Part shown: positions 53,062-62,730 of the stretch, piece by piece
Layout: each line of letters begins with the position of its first letter
How positions within the stretch are numbered: position 1 is the stretch's first letter
DNA from: Pantoea sp.
Lineage (GTDB): Bacteria > Pseudomonadota > Gammaproteobacteria > Enterobacterales > Enterobacteriaceae
Reading direction: 5' to 3'
Length of the DNA: 64,000 nucleotides
NCBI RefSeq assembly: GCF_028283705.1
Contig: NZ_JAPWKD010000032.1
Location: forward strand, 372,001-436,000
Made by a program: the position numbers and the translations under genes
Notes under the pieces: generated by a model
The model's database searches: none
The model's input: the letters and a program-made list of their open reading frames with translations, nothing else
What the model was told of the DNA's origin: nothing

Positions 53062-54981
53062 TCAGTAGCGGCGATTCCACTCGCCATCAGCCAGAATCTT
53101 ATCTGGCTTGCCCATGAAGTAACGATAGTAGGCATCATAGGCCAGCACGTTCTTCACGTAGCCACGGGTTTCCGAGAACGGAATGGTCTCGATAAAGGCG
53201 ACAGCATCGAGACGTCCGCCACTGTTATTCAGCCAGCTGCGCACCCGCCCGGGTCCGGCGTTATAGGCCGCCGAGGCGAAGATACGGTTCTGATCAAACT
53301 GCTGATAAACATATTCCAGATACTGCGTACCGATCTGAATATTGGTTTGTGGATCAAGCAGCTGGCTGCTGTTCACATAACCAGGGATGCTATACATCTT
53401 CACGGTATGGGTCGCGGTGGCAGGCATGATTTGCATCAGGCCGCTCGCCCCCACCGGCGAACGCGCTTTCGGGTTCCACGCGCTTTCCTGGCGCGAAATC
53501 GCCATCGCATAGCTCTGCGGAATGCCTTTGCCGCCGGTGTATTGCTGATACAGGTTCTGCCATGCCAGCGGGAAGCGCTCTTTCAGGCTGTCCCACATTT
53601 TAGCGGTGATGGTCGCCTGCACGCTGAGGTCCCACCAATCCTGCTCGTTGGCGTAGCGCGCCAGCATCTGCTGCTGATCGCGGGTTTTACTGGCGATCAG
53701 ATTGGCCCACTCGCTGCGCGCCAGGTTATCCAGACCCCAGTACATCAGCTCACGCACCCGAGCCAGCTCCGCGCCCTGCACCAGGTTATTGTCCGGTGCC
53801 GGGGCCTTATCAACCTGTATCGGATAATCCACCCCCAGCCGCTGCGCCGCCACCATCGGATAGAAGCCGCGCGCCTGCATCAGCTTACGCAGAATTTCAT
53901 CGGCTTCTTCTTTACGACCCTGGGAGATCAGCAGATCGGCCTGCCAGTATTGCCACTCATCCTTCTCTTTGGCTTCCACCGGCAAACGGGCAATCCAGGT
54001 GTTCAGCCCGCGACGATCGTTATTCGCCAGCGCCAGCCGCACGCGACGCTCAATCAAGGTGGTGGATTCACTGTTCATCACCACGTTATCGCGCCAGCGC
54101 GCCTGATCCGAGGTGACATCATTATCCATCAGTCGCCAGGCCACGATCTCTTTCAGCGCCTGGTCCTCTTCCGGCCCCATCTTCTGTGATTGCACCAGAA
54201 TCGGAATCATCAGCCTGGCATTCTCCACATCCTGGCGCGCTACGCGGGCAAAGGCATAAGTGGTGGCCTGACGGGTAAAATCGGTCGGTCCGACGCTGCT
54301 GGCAAAGTTGGTGATGGTGAGCGGGTTCTGCTGTAACGTCATCACCGCGTTCGCTGTGGTCTGGTAATCCGCAGGCAGCATCTTCGCCAGGTAATTTACC
54401 AGGCTATCGTTGCCTTCTTTCATCGCCAGTCGAATGCGTTCGAGGATGGTGATCGGCGACAGTTGTCCACTGGATTGCCACACCGAGAACAGTTGGTCGC
54501 AATCATTGGGCAGCGCGGTGCCGCGCAGCCAGATGGATTTCGCCCCGTCAAACGCCGCCTGCTGCTGGCCGGTCGCCCATTTGGCGTAGTACCAGTTACA
54601 GCGCGCCTGCACCGGCTTGGGTTCTTCCGGGCTGAAACTCAGCAACTCCTGCCAATCCTGACGGTGTGCCAGCACGTTGACGAAACGCGTCGCCAGCGAT
54701 CGCGCAGGCGGCAACGTGGGATATTGCTGAATAAAATTTTTCACCGCCAGCGGTGTTTCCTGATCGAGATCCTGCGCCAGCATCCGATATTGCAGATAAG
54801 GATAAAGCGGGTAATCCTGTAGCGTTGGCATCAGCTGCGCCACGGTATCCATCTGGTTGCTATCCCAGGCTTGTTTTATCTGGGCATAGCGCTGTCGTTG
54901 TTGATCAAGCGAATCGGCCCATACGCTGCTGGCCGCGCTGACCAGACAGATCCCTATCATCCAGTTACGCCACTTCTCCAC
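53062..54981 (-). CDS. slt: Soluble lytic murein transglycosylase Slt70
   Basis: Periplasmic exo-muramidase that releases 1,6-anhydromuropeptides. The 639-residue precursor has a signal peptide (SAASSVWA), a long superhelical U/L domain, then the C-terminal lysozyme-like domain. That domain has catalytic Glu499 in AISRQESAWNP, the GASGLMQIMPATA motif and the AYNAGPGRV motif. E. coli Slt is 645 residues. It is divergent from the urea operon across 258 bases. Confidence 0.97.
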   Translation of the reverse strand: MEKWRNWMIGICLVSAASSVWADSLDQQRQRYAQIKQAWDSNQMDTVAQLMPTLQDYPLYPYLQYRMLAQDLDQETPLAVKNFIQQYPTLPPARSLATRFVNVLAHRQDWQELLSFSPEEPKPVQARCNWYYAKWATGQQQAAFDGAKSIWLRGTALPNDCDQLFSVWQSSGQLSPITILERIRLAMKEGNDSLVNYLAKMLPADYQTTANAVMTLQQNPLTITNFASSVGPTDFTRQATTYAFARVARQDVENARLMIPILVQSQKMGPEEDQALKEIVAWRLMDNDVTSDQARWRDNVVMNSESTTLIERRVRLALANNDRRGLNTWIARLPVEAKEKDEWQYWQADLLISQGRKEEADEILRKLMQARGFYPMVAAQRLGVDYPIQVDKAPAPDNNLVQGAELARVRELMYWGLDNLARSEWANLIASKTRDQQQMLARYANEQDWWDLSVQATITAKMWDSLKERFPLAWQNLYQQYTGGKGIPQSYAMAISRQESAWNPKARSPVGASGLMQIMPATATHTVKMYSIPGYVNSSQLLDPQTNIQIGTQYLEYVYQQFDQNRIFASAAYNAGPGRVRSWLNNSGGRLDAVAFIETIPFSETRGYVKNVLAYDAYYRYFMGKPDKILADGEWNRRY

Positions 54982-55184
54982 TACGATCTCCTCTTTGTGC
55001 TGCGATCCAGCTCATGCCGGACTTCATTCATGCTAACCAGGCCCACGGCCTCTTGCCATGTTCTTCACAAAATTTACGCTCACGCACCGTCATCGACCAC
55101 CCGACGCGCTGCCATTGTGCATTTATTCATCACAAAAACTTATCGTAAAGGCATTAATTGCGCCTAATCATTCTGTTACAAAAA

Positions 55185-55200
55185 TGGCACGCCCTTTGCT
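55185..55200 (+). promoter_or_regulatory. Sigma-54 promoter of the urea utilisation operon
   Basis: TGGCACG, four bases (CCCT), TTGCT: an exact match to the RpoN consensus TGGCACG-N4-TTGCW, with the -24 GG and -12 GC correctly spaced. It lies 39 bases before the allophanate hydrolase ATG. Two NtrC-like half-sites (GCACC near 55083, GTGCA near 55117) lie upstream, but I see no complete NtrC palindrome. Nitrogen control through NtrC is the natural inference. Confidence 0.85.
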
Positions 55201-55239
55201 CTGTTGAATTCCATCTTGTATACCAGTTGGAATTCACCC

Positions 55240-57036
55240 ATGGCATCGACTTTTGGTCTCACAATTCAGGATTGGCAACAGCGCTATCAACAGGAACCGC
55301 AGCAGATTACTGCCCTGCTGACTGCGCACCTCAACGCCATTGATCCTCAGGACAACGCCTGGCTTTACCTCGCCACCCCGGCACAATTGCAGGCGCAAAT
55401 TGAGCCACTGCTCGCCAGCTACCTGAGCAACCCGGCTGCGCTGCCGCTGTTCGGCGTCCCCTTTGCGGTTAAAGACAATATCGATGTCGCGGGCTGGCCG
55501 ACCACTGCTGCCTGTCCGGCACTGACCTACACCGCCACCGCCGATGCCTTCGTCGTGGCACAACTGAAAGCCGCAGGTGCGGTGCTGATCGGTAAAACTA
55601 ATCTTGACCAATACGCTACCGGCCTGGTCGGCACCCGCTCGCCGTTTGGTGCGGTCAGCAATACTTTTAACCCGGACTACGTCAGCGGCGGCTCCAGTTC
55701 AGGCTCCGCCTCGGTACTGGCACGCGGTCTGGTCGGCTTCTCCCTCGGTACCGATACCGCCGGTTCTGGCCGCGTACCGGCCGGGTTTAACAATATTGTC
55801 GGCCTGAAACCCACCAAAGGCTGGTTCTCCGCCAGTGGCTTACTGCCCGCCTGTCGCCTGAATGACACCGTTTCCGTGTTTGCACTGACGGTGGAAGATG
55901 CCTTCGCCGTCGCCAGCGCCGCCGGTGGTTATGATGCGGACGATGCCTACTCACGCAGCAACCCGCATACTGCGCCCGCCAGCATCAAGGCCCATCCGGA
56001 CTTTGCCATTCCGGCCAACCCGGAATTCTTTGATGACAAACAAGCCGAAGCCGCCTGGGATAGTGCGCTGGAGCGCCTGCTGGCCAGCGGTGCCACGCTG
56101 CATCCGATCGACTTTACCCCATTCCATCAGCTGGCAGAGCAGCTGTACTACGGCCCGTGGGTTGCCGAGCGCACCGTGGCGGTGGGCGAGATGATCAACC
56201 GCCCGGAAGAGATGGATCCGGTGGTGTACGGCATCGTCAGCAGCGGTCTGAAGTACAGCGCCGTGGAGGCTTATCAGGCTGAATACCTGCGCGCCGAACT
56301 GACGCGTCAGATCCAGCAAACCCTGGCGCAGTTTGATGCCGTGGTGGTGCCCACCTCGCCAACTATCCACACGCTGGAAGAGATGCAACAGGAGCCGGTG
56401 CACTACAACTCGCAGTTCGGCACCTACACCAATTTCACCAACCTGGCCGATCTCAGCGCGCTGGCGCTGCCAGCCCCGTTCCGTGCCGATGGCCTGCCTG
56501 CGGGCATCACCCTGATCGCTCCCGCCTGGCACGATCGTGCGCTGGTGGAGTTTGGCATGCGCTGGCAACAACAGCTGGCATTGCCGCTCGGTGCCACCGG
56601 CAAAGCGCAACCGGCGCAGCACGCCGCCTTGCCTCCTTCAGCCGACCATGTGCGTGTCGCGGTAGTCGGTGCGCATCTGACCGGTATGCCACTGAATTTC
56701 CAGCTCACCACCCGCCAGGCGGTTCTGGTGGAAGAAACCACCACCGCCAGCAATTACCGGCTGTTTGCCCTGCTTGATGGGCCAATCAAAAAACCCGGCC
56801 TGCTGCGCGATGAGCAGGGCGCGGCGATCACCGTTGAACTGTGGGACATCCCGCTGGCGCGCTTTGGCGAATTCGTGGCGGAAATCCCGCCGCCGCTGGG
56901 CATTGGCTCACTGACGCTGGCCGATGGTCGCGTCGTGAAAGGTTTTATCTGTGAACCGGCGGTGCTGAAACAGGCACTGGAGATCACCGAATTCGGCGGC
57001 TGGCGCAACTGGCTGGCGACTCAGGGGAGTAAATAA
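55240..57036 (+). CDS. atzF: Allophanate hydrolase
   Basis: Splits allophanate, the product of urea carboxylase, to ammonia and carbon dioxide. The 598 residues comprise an amidase-signature domain with the Ser-cisSer-Lys triad: Lys78 in FAVKDNIDVAG, cis-Ser at 152/153 in GGSSSGSAS and nucleophile Ser176 in GTDTAGSGRVPAG. A C-terminal domain (from about 470, VRVAVVGAHLTGMPLN) is specific to allophanate hydrolases. I chose ATG 55240; a TTG at 55204 would lie almost on the promoter. Urea carboxylase follows after 2 bases. Confidence 0.95.
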   Translation: MASTFGLTIQDWQQRYQQEPQQITALLTAHLNAIDPQDNAWLYLATPAQLQAQIEPLLASYLSNPAALPLFGVPFAVKDNIDVAGWPTTAACPALTYTATADAFVVAQLKAAGAVLIGKTNLDQYATGLVGTRSPFGAVSNTFNPDYVSGGSSSGSASVLARGLVGFSLGTDTAGSGRVPAGFNNIVGLKPTKGWFSASGLLPACRLNDTVSVFALTVEDAFAVASAAGGYDADDAYSRSNPHTAPASIKAHPDFAIPANPEFFDDKQAEAAWDSALERLLASGATLHPIDFTPFHQLAEQLYYGPWVAERTVAVGEMINRPEEMDPVVYGIVSSGLKYSAVEAYQAEYLRAELTRQIQQTLAQFDAVVVPTSPTIHTLEEMQQEPVHYNSQFGTYTNFTNLADLSALALPAPFRADGLPAGITLIAPAWHDRALVEFGMRWQQQLALPLGATGKAQPAQHAALPPSADHVRVAVVGAHLTGMPLNFQLTTRQAVLVEETTTASNYRLFALLDGPIKKPGLLRDEQGAAITVELWDIPLARFGEFVAEIPPPLGIGSLTLADGRVVKGFICEPAVLKQALEITEFGGWRNWLATQGSK

Positions 57037-57038
57037 TC

Positions 57039-60000
57039 ATGTTCAGCACCGTTCTGATTGCTAACCGTGGCGAAATCGCCTGCCGTGCCATCCGCACCCT
57101 GAAGCGCCTTGGCGTGAAAAGCGTGGCGGTTTATTCCGACGCCGACCGCAACGCGCGTCACGTTAAAGAAGCCGATGTTGCCATTGCGCTGGGCGGCGAT
57201 AAAGCCAGCGACAGCTACCTGAAGATCGACAAAATCCTCGCTGCCGCAGAAGAAACCGGTGCTGAAGCCATCTGGCCGGGCTACGGCTTCCTGTCGGAAA
57301 GCCTGCCGTTTGCGGCCGCCTGTGAAGAAGCGGGCATCGCGTTTGTCGGCCCCACCGCCCGGCAAATCGGCGAATTCGGCCTGAAACACCGTGCGCGTGA
57401 ACTGGCGGCCAGCGCCGGAGTCCCCATGACGCCGGGCACCCCGCTGCTGAGCTCGCTGGACGAGGCGCTGAGCGCCGCCGATGACATCGGTTATCCGGTG
57501 ATGCTGAAAAGCACCGCCGGTGGCGGCGGCATCGGCCTGACGCGCTGCGCCGATGCCGATGCCCTGCGCAACGCGTGGGAGAGCGTGCGCCGTCTCGGCG
57601 AACAATTCTTTAGCGATGCCGGTGTGTTTCTTGAGCGCTGCATCGATCGCGCCCGTCATGTCGAAGTACAGATTTTTGGTGACGGCAACGGCAAGGTCAT
57701 CGCCCTTGGCGAGCGCGACTGCTCGCTGCAACGTCGCAATCAGAAAGTGGTGGAGGAAACCCCGGCCCCCAATCTGCCGCAGGCGACGCGCGAAGCGTTG
57801 CTGGCTTCAGCGGTACGTCTTGGCGAGCTGGTGAGCTACCGCAGCGCCGGTACCGTGGAATATATCTACGACGCCGAACAGGATGCGTTTTATTTCCTCG
57901 AAGTGAACACCCGTTTGCAGGTGGAGCATCCGGTGACCGAGTGTGTCACCGGCCTCGACCTGGTGGAATGCATGCTGAAAGTGGCCGCAGGCGACAGCCT
58001 CGACTGGGCGCGGATGCAGCAGGCACCACAGGGTGCGTCGATTGAGGTGCGCCTGTACGCGGAGGATCCGTTGAAAAACTTCCAGCCCAGCCCTGGCGTA
58101 CTGACTGGCGTCAGCTTCCCGGACGACGTTCGCGTCGATGGCTGGATCGATACCGGCACCGAGGTCTCGGCATATTACGACCCGATGGTTGCCAAACTGA
58201 TCGTGCATGCCGCGACCCGTGACGCCGCGCTGGCTAAAATGCAGCAAGCGCTGGGCGCGACCCAGCTGCACGGCATTGCCAGCAACCTGGATTATCTACG
58301 CCAGATCGTCGCCACCGAAGCGTTCCGCAGCGGCACCGTCTGGACGCGTTTCCTTGATAGCTTCACCCCGTCAGCCAGCGTAATTGAAGTATTGCAACCC
58401 GGCACCTTCAGCACCATTCAGGATTTCCCGGGCCGCCTCGGCTACTGGGACATCGGCGTGCCGCCATCCGGCCCGATGGATGATTTCGCCTTCCGCCTCG
58501 CCAACCGTATTGTCGGCAACCATGAAGCCGCTGCCGGGCTGGAATTTACCTTGCAGGGACCGACGCTGCGTTTCCACAGTGACGCAGTGATTGCCCTGAC
58601 CGGCGCGGATTGCCCGGCAGATCTCGATGGTGAAGCGATCAGCTACTGGCAGCCGGTCAACGTCAGCGCTGGACAGACCCTGACGCTGGGCCGTGCGCAC
58701 AGCGGCTGTCGCACCTATCTGGCGGTACGCAACGGCTTTGATGTGCCGGAATATCTTGGCAGCCGCGCCACCTTCTCCCTCGGCCAGTTTGGTGGTCATG
58801 CCGGACGCACCCTGCGCGTCGCCGATATGCTGCCGATTTCCCAGCCGCAGCTGGCCGCCTGTACCACGCCCGCTCCGGTCAGCGAGCCGCAGCCACTGGA
58901 TCATGCGCTGGTGCCGCACTACGGCAGCGAATGGCGCATCGGCGTGCTGTACGGACCGCATGGCGCACCGGATTTCTTCACTCAGGCCGCCATTGACGAG
59001 TTCTTTGCCAGCGACTGGCAGGTGCACTACAACTCCAACCGTCTGGGCGTGCGCCTGGTAGGGCCGAAACCAAGCTGGACGCGCGCCAACGGCGGCGAGG
59101 CCGGGCTGCATCCCTCCAACGTGCACGATTGCGAATACGCTATCGGTGCCGTTAACTTCACCGGCGACTTCCCGGTGATCCTGACTCATGACGGCCCAAG
59201 CCTCGGTGGCTTCGTCTGCCCGGTGACTATCGCCAAAGCAGAGTTGTGGAAAGTCGGCCAGGTCAAACCGGGCGATAGCATCCGTTTCCATCCGATTAGC
59301 GCTGACGAAGCGGTAGCGCTGGAAAAAGCCCAGGCACACAGCGTCGAGACGTTGCGTCCGACCCATGCGCCCGCCTTCGAAGTGCCGTCGCTGGCCGATA
59401 GCGACCTCGGTTCCGCTACCCTGCTGGCCGCCCTGCCCGCCACTACCCGTACTCCGGCGGTGGCCTATCGCCAGGCGGGGGATAAATACGTGCTGATTGA
59501 ATACGGCGACAACGTGCTGGATCTGGCGCTGCGTCTGCGCGTACATCTGCTGATGAATGCCCTGCGCGAACGTGCGGTGCCCGGCGTGGAAGAATTATCC
59601 CCCGGCGTACGCTCACTGCAAATTCGCTACGACAGCCTGATCCTCAGCCAGCCGCGCCTGATGGCGTTGCTGCTGGAACTGGAAGCCGGGCTGGGTGATG
59701 TCAGCCAGTTGAAAGTGCCGTCGCGTATCGTCTGGATGCCGATGGCGTTTGAAGACAGCGCCACACTCGGTGCGGTGGAACGCTACAAAGAAACGGTGCG
59801 CGCCACTGCGCCGTGGCTGCCGAACAACGTTGACTTTATCCAGCGTATTAACGGACTGGCGAGTCGCGAAGCGGTGCGCGACACCATTTTCGATGCCAGC
59901 TACCTGATCCTCGGTCTGGGCGATGTGTATCTCGGCGCGCCCTGCGCGGTGCCGGTCGATCCGCGTCATCGTCTGCTCAGCTCGAAATACAGCCCGGCGC

Positions 60001-60659
60001 GTACCTTTACCGCCGAAGGCACGGTGGGTATCGGCGGCATGTACATGTGTATCTACGGCATGGACTCCCCCGGTGGCTACCAGCTGGTTGGCCGTACGCT
60101 ACCGATCTGGAACAAATTCCTGAAAAACGATCAATTCGCCGCCGACGAGCCCTGGCTGCTGCACTTCTTCGACCAGGTACGTTTCTACCCGGTGAGCGAA
60201 GACGAACTGACCCAACTGCGTGACGACTTCCGCGAAGGCCGGGCGCGTATCCGCATCGAGGAGACGGTGTTTGATTTCGCCGCGCATCAGCAATTCCTCG
60301 CCGAGCATGCCGCCTCTATCGACGAGTTCCGTAGCCGCCAGGCTGCCGCGTTTGAGCAGGAAGTGACGCTCTGGGCGCAGGAAGAACAGAACGCGCCGCT
60401 GACCAGCGAAGAGACGCTGGTGGTGAGCGACGAACAGGATGACAGCGCACTGGCGGTGTGTGCCGATATGAACGGCAACATCTGGAAAGTGCTGGTGCAG
60501 CCGGGTGACGAGGTCGAAGCCGGTCAGACGCTGATCATCGTGGAAGCGATGAAGATGGAACTGGCGATCACTGCCCCACAGGCGGGTCGCGTGAAACGTA
60601 TCGCCTGCCAGGCGGGCCGTCCGGTGAGTCCGGGCGACACCCTGCTGTGGCTGGAATAA
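57039..60659 (+). CDS. uca: Biotin-dependent urea carboxylase
   Basis: Carboxylates urea to allophanate with ATP and bicarbonate. The single 1206-residue chain has a biotin carboxylase domain (residues 1-445: VLIANRGEIACRAIR, KSTAGGGGIGLTR, FLEVNTRLQVEHPVTE). The carboxyltransferase region follows, a KipA-like half from about 448 (TIQDFPGRLGYWDIGVPPSG) and a KipI-like half from about 805. A C-terminal biotinyl domain carries the biotinylated Lys1172 in VEAMKMEL. The yeast enzyme fuses this to allophanate hydrolase; here they are separate genes. No accessory UAAP1/UAAP2 genes lie in the operon. Confidence 0.97.
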   Translation: MFSTVLIANRGEIACRAIRTLKRLGVKSVAVYSDADRNARHVKEADVAIALGGDKASDSYLKIDKILAAAEETGAEAIWPGYGFLSESLPFAAACEEAGIAFVGPTARQIGEFGLKHRARELAASAGVPMTPGTPLLSSLDEALSAADDIGYPVMLKSTAGGGGIGLTRCADADALRNAWESVRRLGEQFFSDAGVFLERCIDRARHVEVQIFGDGNGKVIALGERDCSLQRRNQKVVEETPAPNLPQATREALLASAVRLGELVSYRSAGTVEYIYDAEQDAFYFLEVNTRLQVEHPVTECVTGLDLVECMLKVAAGDSLDWARMQQAPQGASIEVRLYAEDPLKNFQPSPGVLTGVSFPDDVRVDGWIDTGTEVSAYYDPMVAKLIVHAATRDAALAKMQQALGATQLHGIASNLDYLRQIVATEAFRSGTVWTRFLDSFTPSASVIEVLQPGTFSTIQDFPGRLGYWDIGVPPSGPMDDFAFRLANRIVGNHEAAAGLEFTLQGPTLRFHSDAVIALTGADCPADLDGEAISYWQPVNVSAGQTLTLGRAHSGCRTYLAVRNGFDVPEYLGSRATFSLGQFGGHAGRTLRVADMLPISQPQLAACTTPAPVSEPQPLDHALVPHYGSEWRIGVLYGPHGAPDFFTQAAIDEFFASDWQVHYNSNRLGVRLVGPKPSWTRANGGEAGLHPSNVHDCEYAIGAVNFTGDFPVILTHDGPSLGGFVCPVTIAKAELWKVGQVKPGDSIRFHPISADEAVALEKAQAHSVETLRPTHAPAFEVPSLADSDLGSATLLAALPATTRTPAVAYRQAGDKYVLIEYGDNVLDLALRLRVHLLMNALRERAVPGVEELSPGVRSLQIRYDSLILSQPRLMALLLELEAGLGDVSQLKVPSRIVWMPMAFEDSATLGAVERYKETVRATAPWLPNNVDFIQRINGLASREAVRDTIFDASYLILGLGDVYLGAPCAVPVDPRHRLLSSKYSPARTFTAEGTVGIGGMYMCIYGMDSPGGYQLVGRTLPIWNKFLKNDQFAADEPWLLHFFDQVRFYPVSEDELTQLRDDFREGRARIRIEETVFDFAAHQQFLAEHAASIDEFRSRQAAAFEQEVTLWAQEEQNAPLTSEETLVVSDEQDDSALAVCADMNGNIWKVLVQPGDEVEAGQTLIIVEAMKMELAITAPQAGRVKRIACQAGRPVSPGDTLLWLE

Positions 60660-60668
60660 GGAAGGGTT

Positions 60669-61370
60669 ATGAGCACTCACCCGCAACGCGGCAAAGGCCG
60701 TCCGGAAGCGCTGGCAGAGAAAGTCTACCAGGCGCTGAAGAACGATATTTTCGAGTTTCGCCTGATGCCCGGCGACCGCTTCAGCGAGAGCGAAATCGCT
60801 GAACGGATGGAGGTCAGCCGCACCCCGGTACGTCAGGCGTTGTTCTGGCTGGAGCGTGAGGGTTATGTCGAGGTGTGGTTCCGCAGCGGCTGGCAGATCA
60901 AACCGTTCAACTTCGAATACTTCGAGGAACTGTATGACTTCCGCACCGTGCTGGAACGGGAAGCGGTGCGCCGGCTCTGCGCCCTGCCCCCATTGCAGTG
61001 CGCGGAAACCCTGACCGAACTGAAAATCTTCTGGATCGACAATGCACGACTGGAGGATGGCAAAGCCGTGTCGCTGCATGACGAAGCGTTTCATATGGCG
61101 CTGGTCAGCGCCACCGGCAACCGTGAGATGGCACGGGTGCACGCCGAACTGACTGAAAAGATTCGCATCATCCGCCGTCTCGACTTCACGCGAGACGACC
61201 GGGTCGATGCCACGTACCGCGAACACGCTCAGATCTTACGGGCGATTTTTCAGCAACACACCGAGGAGGCACAGCGCATTCTGACCGACCATATCGCCGT
61301 CAGTAAGGCCGAGGTCAGGAAAATCACTTTACACATGTTACAGCAGGCCCGGCTTCAACCCATTGAATAA
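60669..61370 (+). CDS. GntR-family (FadR/FCD subfamily) transcriptional regulator
   Basis: The 233 residues have an N-terminal winged helix (EKVYQALKNDIFEFRLMPG, SEIAERMEVSRTPVRQALFWLE) and a C-terminal all-helical FCD domain. The FCD metal/ligand positions are visible in HDEAFHMALVSATGN and the late TDHIAVSKAE helix. It lies 9 bases after urea carboxylase with GGAAGGG upstream, and 30 before urtA. The position suggests local control of the urea genes; ligand and operator are unknown. Confidence 0.92.
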   Translation: MSTHPQRGKGRPEALAEKVYQALKNDIFEFRLMPGDRFSESEIAERMEVSRTPVRQALFWLEREGYVEVWFRSGWQIKPFNFEYFEELYDFRTVLEREAVRRLCALPPLQCAETLTELKIFWIDNARLEDGKAVSLHDEAFHMALVSATGNREMARVHAELTEKIRIIRRLDFTRDDRVDATYREHAQILRAIFQQHTEEAQRILTDHIAVSKAEVRKITLHMLQQARLQPIE

Positions 61371-61400
61371 CAACACATTACACATTTAGGGGTTTAAACG

Positions 61401-62669
61401 ATGAAAAGACGTTCGTTGCTTAAGGCTTTCGCTCTCTCCGCTACCGTCGTCAGCATGGGCTTTGCCTTTGGTGCTCAGGCTGCCGATACCATCAAAGTGG
61501 GGATTATGCATTCGCTCTCCGGCACCATGGCCATTTCGGAGACACCGCTGAAAGATGTTGCGCTGATGACGATTGATGAAATTAACGCCAAGGGCGGCGT
61601 GCTGGGCAAAAAGCTCGAACCGGTGGTGGTTGACCCGGCGTCCAACTGGCCACTGTTTGCCGAGAAAGCCCGCCAGCTGCTGACTCAGGACAAAGTGGCG
61701 GTGGTGTTTGGCTGCTGGACTTCCGTATCGCGTAAATCGGTACTGCCGGTGTTTGAGGAGCTGAACGGCCTGCTGTTCTATCCGGTGCAGTATGAAGGCG
61801 AAGAGATGTCACCGAACGTATTTTACACCGGCGCAGCCCCGAACCAGCAGGCGATTCCGGCGGTGGAATACCTGATGAGCGAAGATGGCGGCAGTGCGAA
61901 ACGCTTCTTCCTGCTGGGCACCGACTACGTCTATCCGCGCACCACCAACAAGATTCTGCGCGCCTTCCTGCATTCGAAAGGGGTTCAGGATAAAGATATC
62001 CAGGAAGTGTATACGCCGTTTGGTTACAGCGATTACCAGACCATCGTTTCTAACATCAAGAAATTCTCGGCTGGCGGTAAAACTGCGGTGATCTCCACCA
62101 TTAACGGTGATTCCAACGTGCCGTTCTACAAAGAACTGGCGAACCAGGGCATCAAAGCCACCGATATTCCGGTGATTGCCTTCTCGGTGGGCGAGGAAGA
62201 ACTGCGCGGTATCGACACCAAACCGCTGGTGGGTCAGTTAGCAGCCTGGAACTACTTTGAGTCCGTTGATAACCCAACCAACAAAAAGTTTGTCGCCGAT
62301 TACCGTGCCTACGCCAAAGCGCATAACCTGCCGAACGCCAACACCGTAGTGACCAACGATCCGATGGAAGCGACTTATGTCGGCATCCATATGTGGGCGC
62401 AGGCGGTAGAGAAAGCGGGCACCACCGACGTGGACAAAGTCCGTGCGGCGATGGCCGGACAAACCTTCAAAGCACCAGACGGTTTCACCCTGACCATGGA
62501 CAAAACCAACCACCATCTGCATAAGCCGGTGATGATTGGTGAAGTGGAAGAAAACGGTCAGTTCAACGTGGTGTGGCAGACCGATAAACCGGTACGCGCC
62601 CAGCCGTGGAGCCCGTATATCGCCGGTAACGATAAGAAGCCGGATCACCCAGTGAAATCCACCCAGTAA
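61401..62669 (+). CDS. urtA: Urea ABC transporter substrate-binding protein UrtA
   Basis: Periplasmic urea receptor of the amide/branched-chain-amino-acid type. The 422-residue precursor starts KRRSLLKAFALSATVVSM, a twin-arginine-like signal with cleavage expected after AQA. The mature part contains VGIMHSLSGTMAISETPLKD, FGCWTSVSRKSVLPVFE and YPVQYEGEE, all hallmarks of UrtA. Its high expression may be favoured by the hairpin that follows. Confidence 0.95.
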   Translation: MKRRSLLKAFALSATVVSMGFAFGAQAADTIKVGIMHSLSGTMAISETPLKDVALMTIDEINAKGGVLGKKLEPVVVDPASNWPLFAEKARQLLTQDKVAVVFGCWTSVSRKSVLPVFEELNGLLFYPVQYEGEEMSPNVFYTGAAPNQQAIPAVEYLMSEDGGSAKRFFLLGTDYVYPRTTNKILRAFLHSKGVQDKDIQEVYTPFGYSDYQTIVSNIKKFSAGGKTAVISTINGDSNVPFYKELANQGIKATDIPVIAFSVGEEELRGIDTKPLVGQLAAWNYFESVDNPTNKKFVADYRAYAKAHNLPNANTVVTNDPMEATYVGIHMWAQAVEKAGTTDVDKVRAAMAGQTFKAPDGFTLTMDKTNHHLHKPVMIGEVEENGQFNVVWQTDKPVRAQPWSPYIAGNDKKPDHPVKSTQ

Positions 62670-62674
62670 TGTTG

Positions 62675-62698
62675 ACGGTCGCCATTGATGGCGACCGT
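62675..62698 (+). terminator. urtA-urtB intercistronic hairpin
   Basis: ACGGTCGCC and GGCGACCGT form a perfect 9-bp stem around ATTGAT, starting five bases after the urtA stop. No T-run follows. Such hairpins often protect binding-protein mRNA from 3' decay and give less expression of the downstream permease. Confidence 0.6.
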
Positions 62699-62730
62699 GA
62701 TCATTAACCCGCAACCACAGGGCCAGAACC

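Noticed and set aside
55080..55120. NtrC enhancer upstream of the sigma-54 promoter
   Set aside because: Only separated half-sites (GCACC, GTGCA) are visible, not a full NtrC palindrome; a matrix search would be needed.
58371..59546. A 391-codon minus-strand open frame inside urea carboxylase
   Set aside because: Antisense shadow; the urea carboxylase frame is continuous and carries all its domains.
60099..61226. A 375-codon minus-strand open frame across the urea carboxylase/GntR junction
   Set aside because: It spans two real genes on the other strand, has no family motifs and no ribosome-binding site.
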